This document shows, piece by piece, positions 7,081 to 13,918 of a stretch of DNA of 18,195 bases (position 1 is its first letter; every line of letters begins with the position of its first letter). Origin of the DNA: an uncultured Plesiomonas sp. (GTDB lineage: Bacteria > Pseudomonadota > Gammaproteobacteria > Enterobacterales > CAMTGL01); the NCBI GenBank assembly GCA_947071955.1, contig CAMTGL010000011.1, forward strand, positions 1 through 18,195. Reading direction: 5' to 3'. The notes under the pieces were generated by a model. The model was not told the origin of the DNA and searched no databases. It was given only the letters and a program-made list of their open reading frames with translations. The position numbers and the translations under genes are program-made.

Positions 7081-7707
7081 ATGAAGCCACTGACCGAAAG
7101 ACAGCAACAGGTTTACAATCTGATCCGTGATCACATCGTGCAAACCGGAATGCCGCCAACCCGTGCTGAAATTGCCCGTGATCTCGGTTTTCGTTCACCG
7201 AATGCCGCAGAAGAGCATCTGAAGGCGTTGGCACGTAAGGGCGCGATCGAAATTGTTGCCGGTGCATCACGTGGTATTCGTCTGCTGGCGGAAGTTGAAC
7301 CGGAAGAGGCCGCCAATGATGGCTTGCCATTGATTGGCCGCGTAGCCGCTGGAGAGCCTATTTTAGCGCAGCAGCATGTTGAAGGGCACTATCAGGTTGA
7401 TCCAACCCTGTTTAAACCGAGTGCTGATTTCCTGCTGCGGGTTAATGGCATGTCGATGAAAAATATCGGTATTATTGACGGTGATCTGCTGGCAGTGCAT
7501 AAAACCCAAGAGGTGCGCAACGGGCAGGTTGTGGTTGCGCGGGTTGATGATGATGTGACCGTAAAGCGCCTTGAGCGCCGTGGTAATCAGGTCTTCCTGC
7601 ATGCGGAAAATGAAGAGTTTTCGCCGATAGTGATTGATCTGCGCAGCCAGTCACTCACCATTGAAGGGCTGGCCGTCGGGGTTATTCGTAACAATAACTG
7701 GATGTAA
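7081..7707 (+). CDS. lexA: SOS repressor LexA
   Basis: LexA represses DNA-damage genes and cleaves itself when stimulated by RecA filaments. The 208-residue protein has an N-terminal winged helix (MKPLTERQQQVYNLI to about residue 70, with recognition helix near SPNAAEEHLKAL). The C-terminal S24-type peptidase domain has the cleavage site Ala90-Gly91 in GRVAAGEP, nucleophile Ser125 in VNGMSMKNIGI and general base Lys162 in DDVTVKRLERR. These match E. coli A84-G85, S119 and K156 with a six-residue offset, caused by a slightly longer linker around 70-80. The ATG at 7081 has AGGA about seven bases upstream and two LexA boxes before it. dinF follows after a terminator. Confidence 0.98.
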   Translation: MKPLTERQQQVYNLIRDHIVQTGMPPTRAEIARDLGFRSPNAAEEHLKALARKGAIEIVAGASRGIRLLAEVEPEEAANDGLPLIGRVAAGEPILAQQHVEGHYQVDPTLFKPSADFLLRVNGMSMKNIGIIDGDLLAVHKTQEVRNGQVVVARVDDDVTVKRLERRGNQVFLHAENEEFSPIVIDLRSQSLTIEGLAVGVIRNNNWM

Positions 7708-7738
7708 TGAGCCCGCGTCATCAGCACCTGTTGCCTTT

Positions 7739-7773
7739 AAAACCCGCCATGTGATGCCATGAGCGGGTTTTTT
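7739..7773 (+). terminator. Terminator between lexA and dinF
   Basis: AAAACCCGC at 7739-7747 pairs with GCGGGTTTT at 7763-7771, extended by T to a run of six T (7768-7773). An inner CAT/ATG pairing may lengthen the stem. It stands 32 bases after the lexA stop and should limit read-through into dinF. Confidence 0.88.
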
Positions 7774-7861
7774 ATTGCCGCCATAAAACCTCGCGGTATG
7801 GCTGTGATGAAAATACTTAACACATCAAGATAATTAAACGATGAAAAGGAGATCTCCCCCG

Positions 7862-9319
7862 ATGATGCCGCAAACTCTGCTCCAACGCTGTTGGTCACCG
7901 ACTGACCGCCGTTTGTGGCAACTGGCGCTGCCGATGATCTTTTCCAACATTACCATTCCGCTGCTGGGGTTAGTGGATACTGCGGTAATCGGCCACCTCG
8001 ATAGTGCTGTGTATCTGTCGGCCGTAGCTGTTGGTGGTATGGTGCTGGCATTTTTAACCATGATGTTCAATTTTTTGCGCATGAGTACCACCGGTATCAC
8101 CGCGCAGGCTAAGGGAGCACAGGATAAAAATGGCCCAACTCAGCCTGTGCAAACTGACCTTATACAACCTGATCTTATACAAATTGAGCCGGTACAAAAC
8201 AGCAATACCGCACTGCTGCAAGCGCTCGGGCAACCCTTGTTGCTCAGTGGATTACTGAGTCTGCTACTGTTGCTGTTACAACAACCCCTGATCCAGTTGG
8301 GGCTGTCGATCAGCGGGGTTTCCGGTGTGCTACGTGAGTATGCTGAACTCTATTTGCAGATCCGCTTTTGGGCGATTCCTGCCACCTTAGCAAATTTAGT
8401 GCTGCTTGGCTGGTTGCTGGGTATGCAGAAAATGAAAGCACCGGTCTTATTATTGGTGTGCGGTAATATCACCAATATTGTGTTGGATGTGGTACTGGTG
8501 CTGTATGCCGACTGGCAGGTGCGCGGTGTTGCTGTTGCCAGTGTCTGTGCCGAATATGTGACCTTACTGATGGGGCTATGTTTGGTGTGGCGTACTGTGC
8601 GGGCTGCACAAGTCACATCGAATCGGGGTGAGAAACCGCAGAGAATGATCCGGTCATTACTGGGTGATCGCGCTACATGGCGGAAAAACAGTGGGCGGTT
8701 ATTGTCATTAAATCGGGATATTTTTCTGCGTTCACTGGTTTTACAGCTCTGTTTTGCCTCGTTTACCGTACTCGGCGCCCGTGTTGGCGGTGATACTGTT
8801 GCCACCAATGCATTGTTGCTGAATTTTCTGACCTTTACCGCCTTTGCGCTTGATGGGTTTGCCTATGCGATTGAAGCACTGACTGGCCACGCTATTGGTG
8901 CGCGCGATCAGCGAACCTTGCGTACAGTATGGCGGGCGGCCTGCCGACAATCACTGCTCTTGGCAGCACTGTTTTCACTGACCTATGCGCTGTGGGGTCA
9001 GCAGATTATCGCACAGTTAACGCATTTACCCGCGCTGCAGTCGCAGGCCAATATTTATTTACCATGGCTGGTGGTATTGCCGTTGATTGGTGTGTGGTGC
9101 TATCTGCTCGATGGCCTGTTTATCGGGGCGACCCGTGGCCGTGAGATGCGTAATAGCATGCTGCTGGCGGGGTGCGGCTATGCGCTGATTGTAGCGGTGG
9201 GTTTCATGCTGGGTCATGGGCAAAATCATGCCTTATGGTTGGCACTGATGGTATTTTTGGCACTGCGCGGGGTGTCACTCGAGTATTACCGCCGCACCCG
9301 TTTAATGTGCGAGGTGTAA
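7862..9319 (+). CDS. dinF: MATE-family multidrug/toxin efflux protein DinF
   Basis: DinF belongs to the MATE transporters of the inner membrane, which export drugs or oxidised compounds by Na+ or H+ antiport. The 485-residue protein (E. coli 459) shows about 12 hydrophobic helices and the DinF-specific segments ALPMIFSNITIPLLGLVDTA, RMSTTGITAQAKGA, LLGWLLGMQ, LDGFAYAIEALTGHAIGARD and WCYLLDGLFIGATRGREMRNS. Two loops are longer than in E. coli: residues about 88-115, including a 15-base tandem repeat at 8141-8200, and about 250-285. The ATG at 7862 is preferred since AAAGGAG at 7845-7851 lies ten bases before it; the ATG at 7841 has no Shine-Dalgarno, and the ATG at 7865 is also possible. No LexA box precedes it; it lies behind the lexA terminator. 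Substrate unknown. Confidence 0.95.
   Translation: MMPQTLLQRCWSPTDRRLWQLALPMIFSNITIPLLGLVDTAVIGHLDSAVYLSAVAVGGMVLAFLTMMFNFLRMSTTGITAQAKGAQDKNGPTQPVQTDLIQPDLIQIEPVQNSNTALLQALGQPLLLSGLLSLLLLLLQQPLIQLGLSISGVSGVLREYAELYLQIRFWAIPATLANLVLLGWLLGMQKMKAPVLLLVCGNITNIVLDVVLVLYADWQVRGVAVASVCAEYVTLLMGLCLVWRTVRAAQVTSNRGEKPQRMIRSLLGDRATWRKNSGRLLSLNRDIFLRSLVLQLCFASFTVLGARVGGDTVATNALLLNFLTFTAFALDGFAYAIEALTGHAIGARDQRTLRTVWRAACRQSLLLAALFSLTYALWGQQIIAQLTHLPALQSQANIYLPWLVVLPLIGVWCYLLDGLFIGATRGREMRNSMLLAGCGYALIVAVGFMLGHGQNHALWLALMVFLALRGVSLEYYRRTRLMCEV
8141..8200 (+). repeat. Degenerate 15-base tandem repeat inside dinF
   Basis: Four consecutive 15-base units encode the pentapeptides QPVQT, DLIQP, DLIQI and EPVQN (DinF residues 94-113). 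The two central copies are nearly identical in DNA (8154-8168 and 8169-8183, two differences). The repeat lies in the loop after the second membrane helix, absent from E. coli DinF. As the unit is a multiple of three, copy-number change would keep the frame. Confidence 0.8.
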
Positions 9320-9376
9320 TCTGCAAGGCTATTTATGTGGGTAGGTCTGAGCGGAGGTTACAGAGGTACGGATACC

Positions 9377-9420
9377 ACGTTTTACAGATAAGCTCTCGTT
9401 TACGGATACGGATAAAACGT
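9377..9420. repeat. Inverted repeat in the dinF-nfuA gap
   Basis: ACGTTTTA at 9377-9384 and TAAAACGT at 9413-9420 are perfect inverted copies separated by 28 bases. The spacer holds two overlapping copies of TACGGATA-like sequence (also at 9367-9374). There is no T run next to it. Function unknown; it lies 58 bases after dinF and could be a weak RNA end structure. Confidence 0.35.
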
Positions 9421-9462
9421 TAGCTAATAAAGTGTTAGCTACTAAAGCGCTAGTCACTAAAA
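9418..9462. repeat. Three tandem 15-base repeats, non-coding
   Basis: The units CGTTAGCTAATAAAG (9418-9432), TGTTAGCTACTAAAG (9433-9447) and CGCTAGTCACTAAAA (9448-9462) are contiguous and degenerate. They sit between the ends of the convergent genes dinF and nfuA, directly beside the hairpin at 9466-9489. The rest of this 273-base gap holds no gene that I can support. Confidence 0.75.
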
Positions 9463-9489
9463 CAGATCGGCGCGCTATTGCGCGCCGAT
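9459..9489 (-). terminator. Probable terminator of nfuA
   Basis: ATCGGCGCGC at 9466-9475 and GCGCGCCGAT at 9480-9489 form a perfect 10-base GC-rich stem with loop TATT. On the minus strand the stem is followed by CTGTTTTAG, a short T run. It lies about 100 bases after the nfuA stop; on the plus strand no T run follows, so its use for dinF is less likely. Confidence 0.65.
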
Positions 9490-9592
9490 GATCACAACGG
9501 TGGTAGGAGCTTATTACTGCACTGCTATCCACCGCTGTGGCTACTGGATATTGATATTAGGCACTTAATATTAAGCACTGACTATTACATGC

Positions 9593-10168
9593 TTAGTAAA
9601 ACGAGTGATCGCCGCGCTGATGCTCGGTAATATCCTTCACCCCTTTTAACTCAGGAAATTGTGCCAGCAGCTCTTTCTCGATGCCCTCTTTTAAGGTGAC
9701 ATCAATCATCGAACAGCCGTTACAACCGCCCCCAAATTGCACGATAGCATAGCCCTCATCAGTGATCTCCATCAGAGATACTCGGCCACCGTGTGCTGCT
9801 AACTGTGGGTTAACCTGTGATTGCAGCGCATACTCTACGCGTTCAGCCAGCGGTGCATCATCGGCCACTTTCCGCATTTTGGCGTTGGGCGCTTTGAGGG
9901 TGAGCTGTGAGCCGAGTGCGTCGGTGGTAAAATCAATGTCCGCATCTTCCAGATAAGGCACGCTCATGATATCGACATAAGCAGAAAAATTGGCAAATTT
10001 CAGCTCGGTATCCTTGTCTTCTACCGCATCGGCAGGGCAGTAGGAAACACCGCACTCGGCATTTGGCGTACCGGGATTAACAACAAAAACGCGGATGTTA
10101 GTGCCTTCGGCCTGTTGTGCCAAAAGCTTACTGAAGTGGGCTTGTGCAGCATCAGAAATGCGGATCAT
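9593..10168 (-). CDS. nfuA: Fe-S biogenesis protein NfuA
   Basis: NfuA is a cytoplasmic carrier that receives an Fe4S4 cluster and delivers it to client proteins, especially under oxidative stress or iron shortage. The 191-residue protein has the same length as E. coli NfuA. The N-terminal half (1-100) is a degenerate A-type scaffold domain; the C-terminal half is the Nfu domain with cluster ligands C149 and C152 in GGGCNGCSM, and the conserved NPQLAAHGGRVSLMEI just before. It ends in TEHQRGDHSFY as the family does. The ATG at 10168 starts the conserved MIRISDAAQAHF and has GAGACGAG upstream. gntX lies upstream on the same strand, 98 bases away, as in E. coli; the gap may hold a separate promoter. 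Confidence 0.98.
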   Translation of the reverse strand: MIRISDAAQAHFSKLLAQQAEGTNIRVFVVNPGTPNAECGVSYCPADAVEDKDTELKFANFSAYVDIMSVPYLEDADIDFTTDALGSQLTLKAPNAKMRKVADDAPLAERVEYALQSQVNPQLAAHGGRVSLMEITDEGYAIVQFGGGCNGCSMIDVTLKEGIEKELLAQFPELKGVKDITEHQRGDHSFY

Positions 10169-10206
10169 GGCTCGTCTCAATAGTTGACTGATTTACTTGG
10201 TTAAAC

Positions 10207-10235
10207 ATCATACACCCTTTCATCAGGCCTGAGTA
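10207..10235 (-). promoter_or_regulatory. Candidate nfuA promoter region
   Basis: On the minus strand TATGAT (10207-10212, five of six to -10) is preceded after 17 bases by TACTCA (10230-10235, three of six to -35). A perfect 10-base palindrome TCAGGCCTGA at 10223-10232 lies between and partly over the -35. The poor -35 and the palindrome suggest an activator or repressor, but I cannot name it. Confidence 0.3.
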
Positions 10236-10266
10236 GTACAGGGTTCACGCATTTACGTTGATTGCG

Positions 10267-10998
10267 TTACTGGGTACGACACAAGCACCAGATCTGAATG
10301 TGGCTTGCCCCTTGCTCGCGCAGCGCATGGCTTATCACGCTGACCGTGGATCCGGTCGTCACCACATCATCAAGCAGCGCAACCCGTAAACCGTGCAGTG
10401 GTTTCGTCACGGCATAGGTATTGAGCTGGTTGAGCCGCCTTTCGCTGGCGCGCAGCGTATGTTGGGCACGTTTACTCTTATAACGGATCAGCGCGTCAGA
10501 ATCGAGCGGGATCTGCAGCCAGTGTGACAAGGCTCGGGCAAGATATTCACTCTGGTTAAATCCGCGCCACCACTGACGCTGGCGTTGTAGTGGCACCGGT
10601 AAAATCAGATCCGGCCATGGTGCGGGGTTTTCACGCCGTGCCGTGAGCAGCGTCAGTAATAACTGGCGAGCCAGCGCCTCGGCCAGCCAAAACTGCTGTC
10701 GGTATTTCAACTTTGCCAGCAAATAGGTAAAGGGTTCACTGTAGTCGGCAATTGCCGTCAGGCTGTCCCAAGGCGGGGCAGAAACCTGGCAGAACATACA
10801 GCGGCTGTTTGGGCATGATCGGCCAATTCCGCACTGGCGGCAAGGATATGTGATCAACGGGAAGTGGCTTCTACAGACGCTGCAAATACCGTGCTGGCGG
10901 TGATACAGTGGTTGTAGGCAGACCAAACACGGGCTGCGCGTGTCTGCGTGCAGCAGGCGCGGCAGCATAAATGAGCGCGGTAACGGCCACCATGGCAT
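10267..10998 (-). CDS. gntX: ComF/GntX family phosphoribosyltransferase-like protein
   Basis: This 243-residue protein belongs to the ComF/GntX (YhgH) family, linked to DNA uptake and use of DNA as nutrient in E. coli and to transformation in other bacteria. The N-terminal third is a zinc-ribbon-like region with cysteine pairs C24/C27, C39/C42, C53/C56 and a C62, C67, C70 group. The C-terminal half is a type I phosphoribosyltransferase fold with VPLQRQRQWWRGFNQSEYLA and the PRPP-binding loop ALLDDVVTTGSTV at about 207-219; it ends with WCLCRT as E. coli GntX does. The ATG at 10998 has AAGGGA upstream; ATG at residue 11 would be closer to the E. coli length (227). It is divergent from bioH and upstream of nfuA, as in E. 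coli. The biochemical reaction is unknown. Confidence 0.93.
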   Translation of the reverse strand: MPWWPLPRSFMLPRLLHADTRSPCLVCLQPLYHRQHGICSVCRSHFPLITYPCRQCGIGRSCPNSRCMFCQVSAPPWDSLTAIADYSEPFTYLLAKLKYRQQFWLAEALARQLLLTLLTARRENPAPWPDLILPVPLQRQRQWWRGFNQSEYLARALSHWLQIPLDSDALIRYKSKRAQHTLRASERRLNQLNTYAVTKPLHGLRVALLDDVVTTGSTVSVISHALREQGASHIQIWCLCRTQ

Positions 10999-11117
10999 TG
11001 GGTTATCCCTTATCAGTATGGTTTTTGCTTTAGACTTGAGGTGGTGACCGTGCAAGGGGTTAACCGGTTGTTTAACCAAAGATCGCAAAAAAAGATCACA
11101 ACAAAAGAGTATAGGGG

Positions 11118-11942
11118 ATGAGCAAACTGTATTGGCAACAACAGGGGCAGGGCGAGCGAGATATTGTGCTGCTGCACGGTTGGGGGCTGAATGCCGAAGT
11201 ATGGCAACCGTTGGTGGCGGAACTCAGTTCGCATTATCGGGTACACACGGTAGATTTACCCGGTTACGGGCGCAGCAGCGATTACGGTGCACTGTCACTG
11301 TCTGAAATGGCACACATTCTGTTACAGCAAGCACCGGCGAATGCGGTTTGGGTCGGCTGGTCACTCGGTGGGCTGGTGGCGACTGAAGCGGCATTACAGG
11401 CGCAATTAGCCACTAAAATGACGGCGGAAACGGCATTATCTGGCCACGGTGTGACAATAGCTGGATTGATTACGCTGGCCTCATCACCCTGTTTTGTGAT
11501 GCAAGAGAACTGGCCGGGTATCAAACCGGAGGTCTTGGCGCAATTTCGCCTGCAATTGCAGCACGATTTTAGCCGCACCGTAGAGCGTTTTTTGGCATTG
11601 CAAACGCTGGGCACTGCGACTGCGCGGCAAGATACCCGCTATCTGAAACAGGCGGTACTGTCTGTTCCCGCTCCTACTGCCGAAGTTCTGGCTAAAGGTC
11701 TGGATCTGTTGGCCGACACAGATCTGAGGGAGCGTGTATCGGCACTCACGTTACCGGCGCTGCGTATTTATGGCCGGTTAGACGGGCTGGTTCCGCATCA
11801 GGTGATTGCACAGGCCAATGCCTGCTGGCCAGACTCACACGTTGAGATTATTGCTCAAGGTGCTCATGCCCCTTTTATTGCTGAACCGGCGCGTTGTGCC
11901 CAGATAATTGACATATTTTGTCACCGTTCTCTGCGCGCATAA
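11118..11942 (+). CDS. bioH: Pimeloyl-ACP methyl ester esterase BioH
   Basis: BioH is a cytoplasmic alpha/beta hydrolase that removes the methyl group from pimeloyl-ACP methyl ester, closing the pimelate phase of biotin synthesis. The 274-residue protein (E. coli 256) has the oxyanion segment LLHGWGLNAEVW, nucleophile elbow GWSLGG with Ser82 as in E. coli, the acid Asp222 in LDGLVP, and His250 in GAHAPF. An insertion of about 15 residues (roughly 95-112, TKMTAETALSGHG) lies just after the nucleophile helix and explains the shift from D207/H235. The lid region with WPGIKPEVL and FSRTVERFLALQTLGT is conserved. The ATG at 11118 follows GAG and AGGGG closely. It is divergent from gntX with a 119-base gap. 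No other biotin gene is in the window. Confidence 0.96.
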   Translation: MSKLYWQQQGQGERDIVLLHGWGLNAEVWQPLVAELSSHYRVHTVDLPGYGRSSDYGALSLSEMAHILLQQAPANAVWVGWSLGGLVATEAALQAQLATKMTAETALSGHGVTIAGLITLASSPCFVMQENWPGIKPEVLAQFRLQLQHDFSRTVERFLALQTLGTATARQDTRYLKQAVLSVPAPTAEVLAKGLDLLADTDLRERVSALTLPALRIYGRLDGLVPHQVIAQANACWPDSHVEIIAQGAHAPFIAEPARCAQIIDIFCHRSLRA

Positions 11943-12033
11943 ACGCACTGCTGTGAGCGTTGTTCTGCCATGTTGCGGGCGGCTTCTTGTGTTCATGCTG
12001 TGATCTGTTATTTGCTCAGGGAAATAGACCAAC

Positions 12034-12474
12034 ATGATGAATGTCAGTCCCACCAATCAGGCGGTATCTGTGCTGCCGACCTCGGTGAATCCGCCAACCG
12101 AGCAGGTGCGGCATGATAATCAGGTGCGTGAACGGATTGTGCAACCGGAGGCGGTTATCGCCTCGCCGGGCAAGCGTGCGGTCGATGCGCACTCGCAAGA
12201 CTCACAGTGGCAAGTCAGTGATGATGAGGATGAAAAAGAGCAGGAGAGTGCAGAACCACACACGCCAGATCCCGATTTGCTGCCCACGTCGGCCGATGCG
12301 CTGATTGAAGGTGAGTGGGTCTGTAAAGAGGATTGTCCGCACTATTATCCCCCGTTTCCGAATGCATTAACGGCGGTCAATAAGCGCATGGCACTGCACG
12401 GAAAAGTGATTGCTTGCCGTTACTGGTACTCAGTGCGCCCGCACCCGAAAGCCGATTTTCGTACGAAAACATGA
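12034..12474 (+). CDS. Unrecognised acidic protein of 146 residues
   Basis: I do not recognise a characterised family. The N-terminal 60 residues are polar, rich in Pro, Val, Thr and Gln, and look disordered. Residues 62-74 form an acidic run (DDEDEKEQESAEP), followed by more Pro and Asp. The C-terminal 55 residues look folded: GEWVCKEDCPHYYPPFPNA, then a helix-like ALTAVNKRMALHGKVIACRYWY. Cysteines C97, C101 and C128 with H103 could bind a metal, but this is only a possibility. There is no signal peptide or membrane segment. CAGGGAAA lies 11 or so bases before the ATG at 12034; the next codon is also ATG. Codon use resembles its neighbours, so it is probably a real gene. It follows bioH by 91 bases, may share its transcript, and converges on envZ. 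Confidence 0.75.
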   Translation: MMNVSPTNQAVSVLPTSVNPPTEQVRHDNQVRERIVQPEAVIASPGKRAVDAHSQDSQWQVSDDEDEKEQESAEPHTPDPDLLPTSADALIEGEWVCKEDCPHYYPPFPNALTAVNKRMALHGKVIACRYWYSVRPHPKADFRTKT

Positions 12475-12526
12475 TGGGGAAAGCGGGAGTGCATGGCGTG
12501 TTCTGATGACAGTCTGTATCACACAG

Positions 12527-12561
12527 AAAAACAGTCTGCCGTATTATTGCACGGCAGACTG
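12527..12561 (-). terminator. Terminator of the ompR-envZ operon
   Basis: CAGTCTGCCGT at 12532-12542 and ACGGCAGACTG at 12551-12561 form a perfect 11-base stem with an 8-base loop. On the minus strand it is followed by TTTTTCTGTG. It begins five bases beyond the envZ stop. On the plus strand only CGTCTT follows, so it is a weaker end for the gene at 12034. Confidence 0.9.
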
Positions 12562-12565
12562 CGTC

Positions 12566-13918
12566 TTATGAGGCAGATTTAACTTGAGTATCGGTTTCAC
12601 GGCTGATTGGCAACGAGATCCGCATAGCCAGCCCGCCGAGAGTGGTACTGCGGCTAAGGTTGATTTTGCCGTGATGCGCATCAATGATGCGTTTCAAAAT
12701 AGCTAACCCTAACCCTGAACCTTCGCTGCTACCGCGTGCCTCATCACCCCGAACAAACGGCTGAAACAGATTTTCAATCTGATCGTCGGGAATGCCCGGG
12801 CCATTGTCATCAACTTGTGCCCAGACATAACCGTTATCATCAATACCGCTACTGACACTGATCATACCGTTTCCGTAGCGGATAGCATTGGTAATGATGT
12901 TGGCAATCGCCCGCTTGATCGACAACGGATGAATGGTGCAGAGTAAAACATCATGGAACAGTTCAACGTTAATCATATGATCTTCGTTGCTTTCTGCGGT
13001 CGCCACTTCGCTTATCAGCATATTAAGATCATACTGCTCGGTCGGCATGTCACCGTTTTGTGCGCGCAGAAAATCGATAAACTGGCCAATAATATCGTTG
13101 GATTCATCAATATCTTTATTGATGGATTCCGCCAGATAACCGTCTTCTTGCGACATCATTTCGGTTGCTAGCCTGATCCGCGTCAGCGGGGTGCGCAAAT
13201 CATGGCTGATACCGGCCAGAATTAGGTTTCTATCCTGTGCCAGAGCTTTAATGCCTTTGCTCATCACGTTAAAAGAGTGAATCACCGAACGAACTTCTGA
13301 TGCACCCTGTTCCGGTAACTGATCAGGGTACTCACCGCGGCCAACCCGTAATGCTGCTTTTTCCAGCTCCATTAACGGGCGGTTTTGTAGGCGAATAAAC
13401 ACCCATGCACCGGCCAGAATTAGCATGAAAATTGCGAAGATATAGCGGAACAGTGGCGCAAATGCCTCTTGGCGCAGCTTGATTAAGGGAATGCGCGACC
13501 AAAGGTCACTGTTTTTGTCGGTCGGGTCATGCAGCCAGAGTACAAAAAACTCAGAGCCAGTTTCTAACCTAACATCCACATAAGTGCCAAACAGCCGCGT
13601 AAACTCTTGATCTAAAAAAGGATAATGTTCAGCCTGCGCCAGACCCAGCAGTAGTGCCTCTTGCGTACTATAGAGACGGATATCCAGATCAGAAGCTAGC
13701 TCATTGCGCAGAATTTGCCGCACACTGGGCGAGGCTTGTTTGTCTATTTTGGCTGCTAGCTTAATTTCATACGCAATCATGCGATTAAATTGCGATACGG
13801 TAGGCCGGATCGCAAAGTTCATTACCGCCATATAGGTGGTGAGCATGCAAATGAGCAGCAGTACCACCATCATGAGCAGGGTACGAGCAAACGTACTGCG
13901 TGGAAGCCAGCTGGTCAT
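12566..13918 (-). CDS. envZ: Osmosensor histidine kinase EnvZ
   Basis: EnvZ is an inner-membrane sensor kinase that phosphorylates and dephosphorylates OmpR in response to osmolarity. The protein has 450 residues, as in E. coli. Membrane helices lie at about 13-35 and 158-177, bounding a periplasmic domain that is poorly conserved. A HAMP linker follows (about 178-230). The dimerisation helix carries phospho-acceptor His239 in AGISHDLRTPLTRIRLATEM. The ATP-binding domain has the N box IANIITNAIRYGNG (Asn344), G1 VDDNGPGIP (369-377), F box LFQPFVRG and G2 GSGLGLA (400-406). All catalytic elements are intact. The start ATG overlaps the ompR stop by one base (TAATG), so translation is probably coupled. 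A strong terminator follows immediately. Confidence 0.98.
   Translation of the reverse strand: MTSWLPRSTFARTLLMMVVLLLICMLTTYMAVMNFAIRPTVSQFNRMIAYEIKLAAKIDKQASPSVRQILRNELASDLDIRLYSTQEALLLGLAQAEHYPFLDQEFTRLFGTYVDVRLETGSEFFVLWLHDPTDKNSDLWSRIPLIKLRQEAFAPLFRYIFAIFMLILAGAWVFIRLQNRPLMELEKAALRVGRGEYPDQLPEQGASEVRSVIHSFNVMSKGIKALAQDRNLILAGISHDLRTPLTRIRLATEMMSQEDGYLAESINKDIDESNDIIGQFIDFLRAQNGDMPTEQYDLNMLISEVATAESNEDHMINVELFHDVLLCTIHPLSIKRAIANIITNAIRYGNGMISVSSGIDDNGYVWAQVDDNGPGIPDDQIENLFQPFVRGDEARGSSEGSGLGLAILKRIIDAHHGKINLSRSTTLGGLAMRISLPISRETDTQVKSAS

Noticed and set aside
7801..7840. Possible LexA box upstream of dinF around CTGTGATGAAAATACT
   Set aside because: The right half is ACT rather than CAG, and the core is not palindromic, so it does not meet the LexA consensus.
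7841..7861. Earlier ATG as the start of dinF
   Set aside because: No Shine-Dalgarno precedes it, and the good AAAGGAG would then lie inside the coding sequence; the ATG at 7862 is better placed.
8350..8808. 152-residue antisense frame inside dinF
   Set aside because: It is a shadow of a conserved transporter gene; composition is that of a reversed membrane protein, not of a real product.
9329..9532. A 67-residue minus-strand open frame in the dinF-nfuA gap
   Set aside because: It is mostly a translation of the tandem repeats and the terminator hairpin, has no recognisable ribosome site or domain, and would lie over the nfuA terminator.
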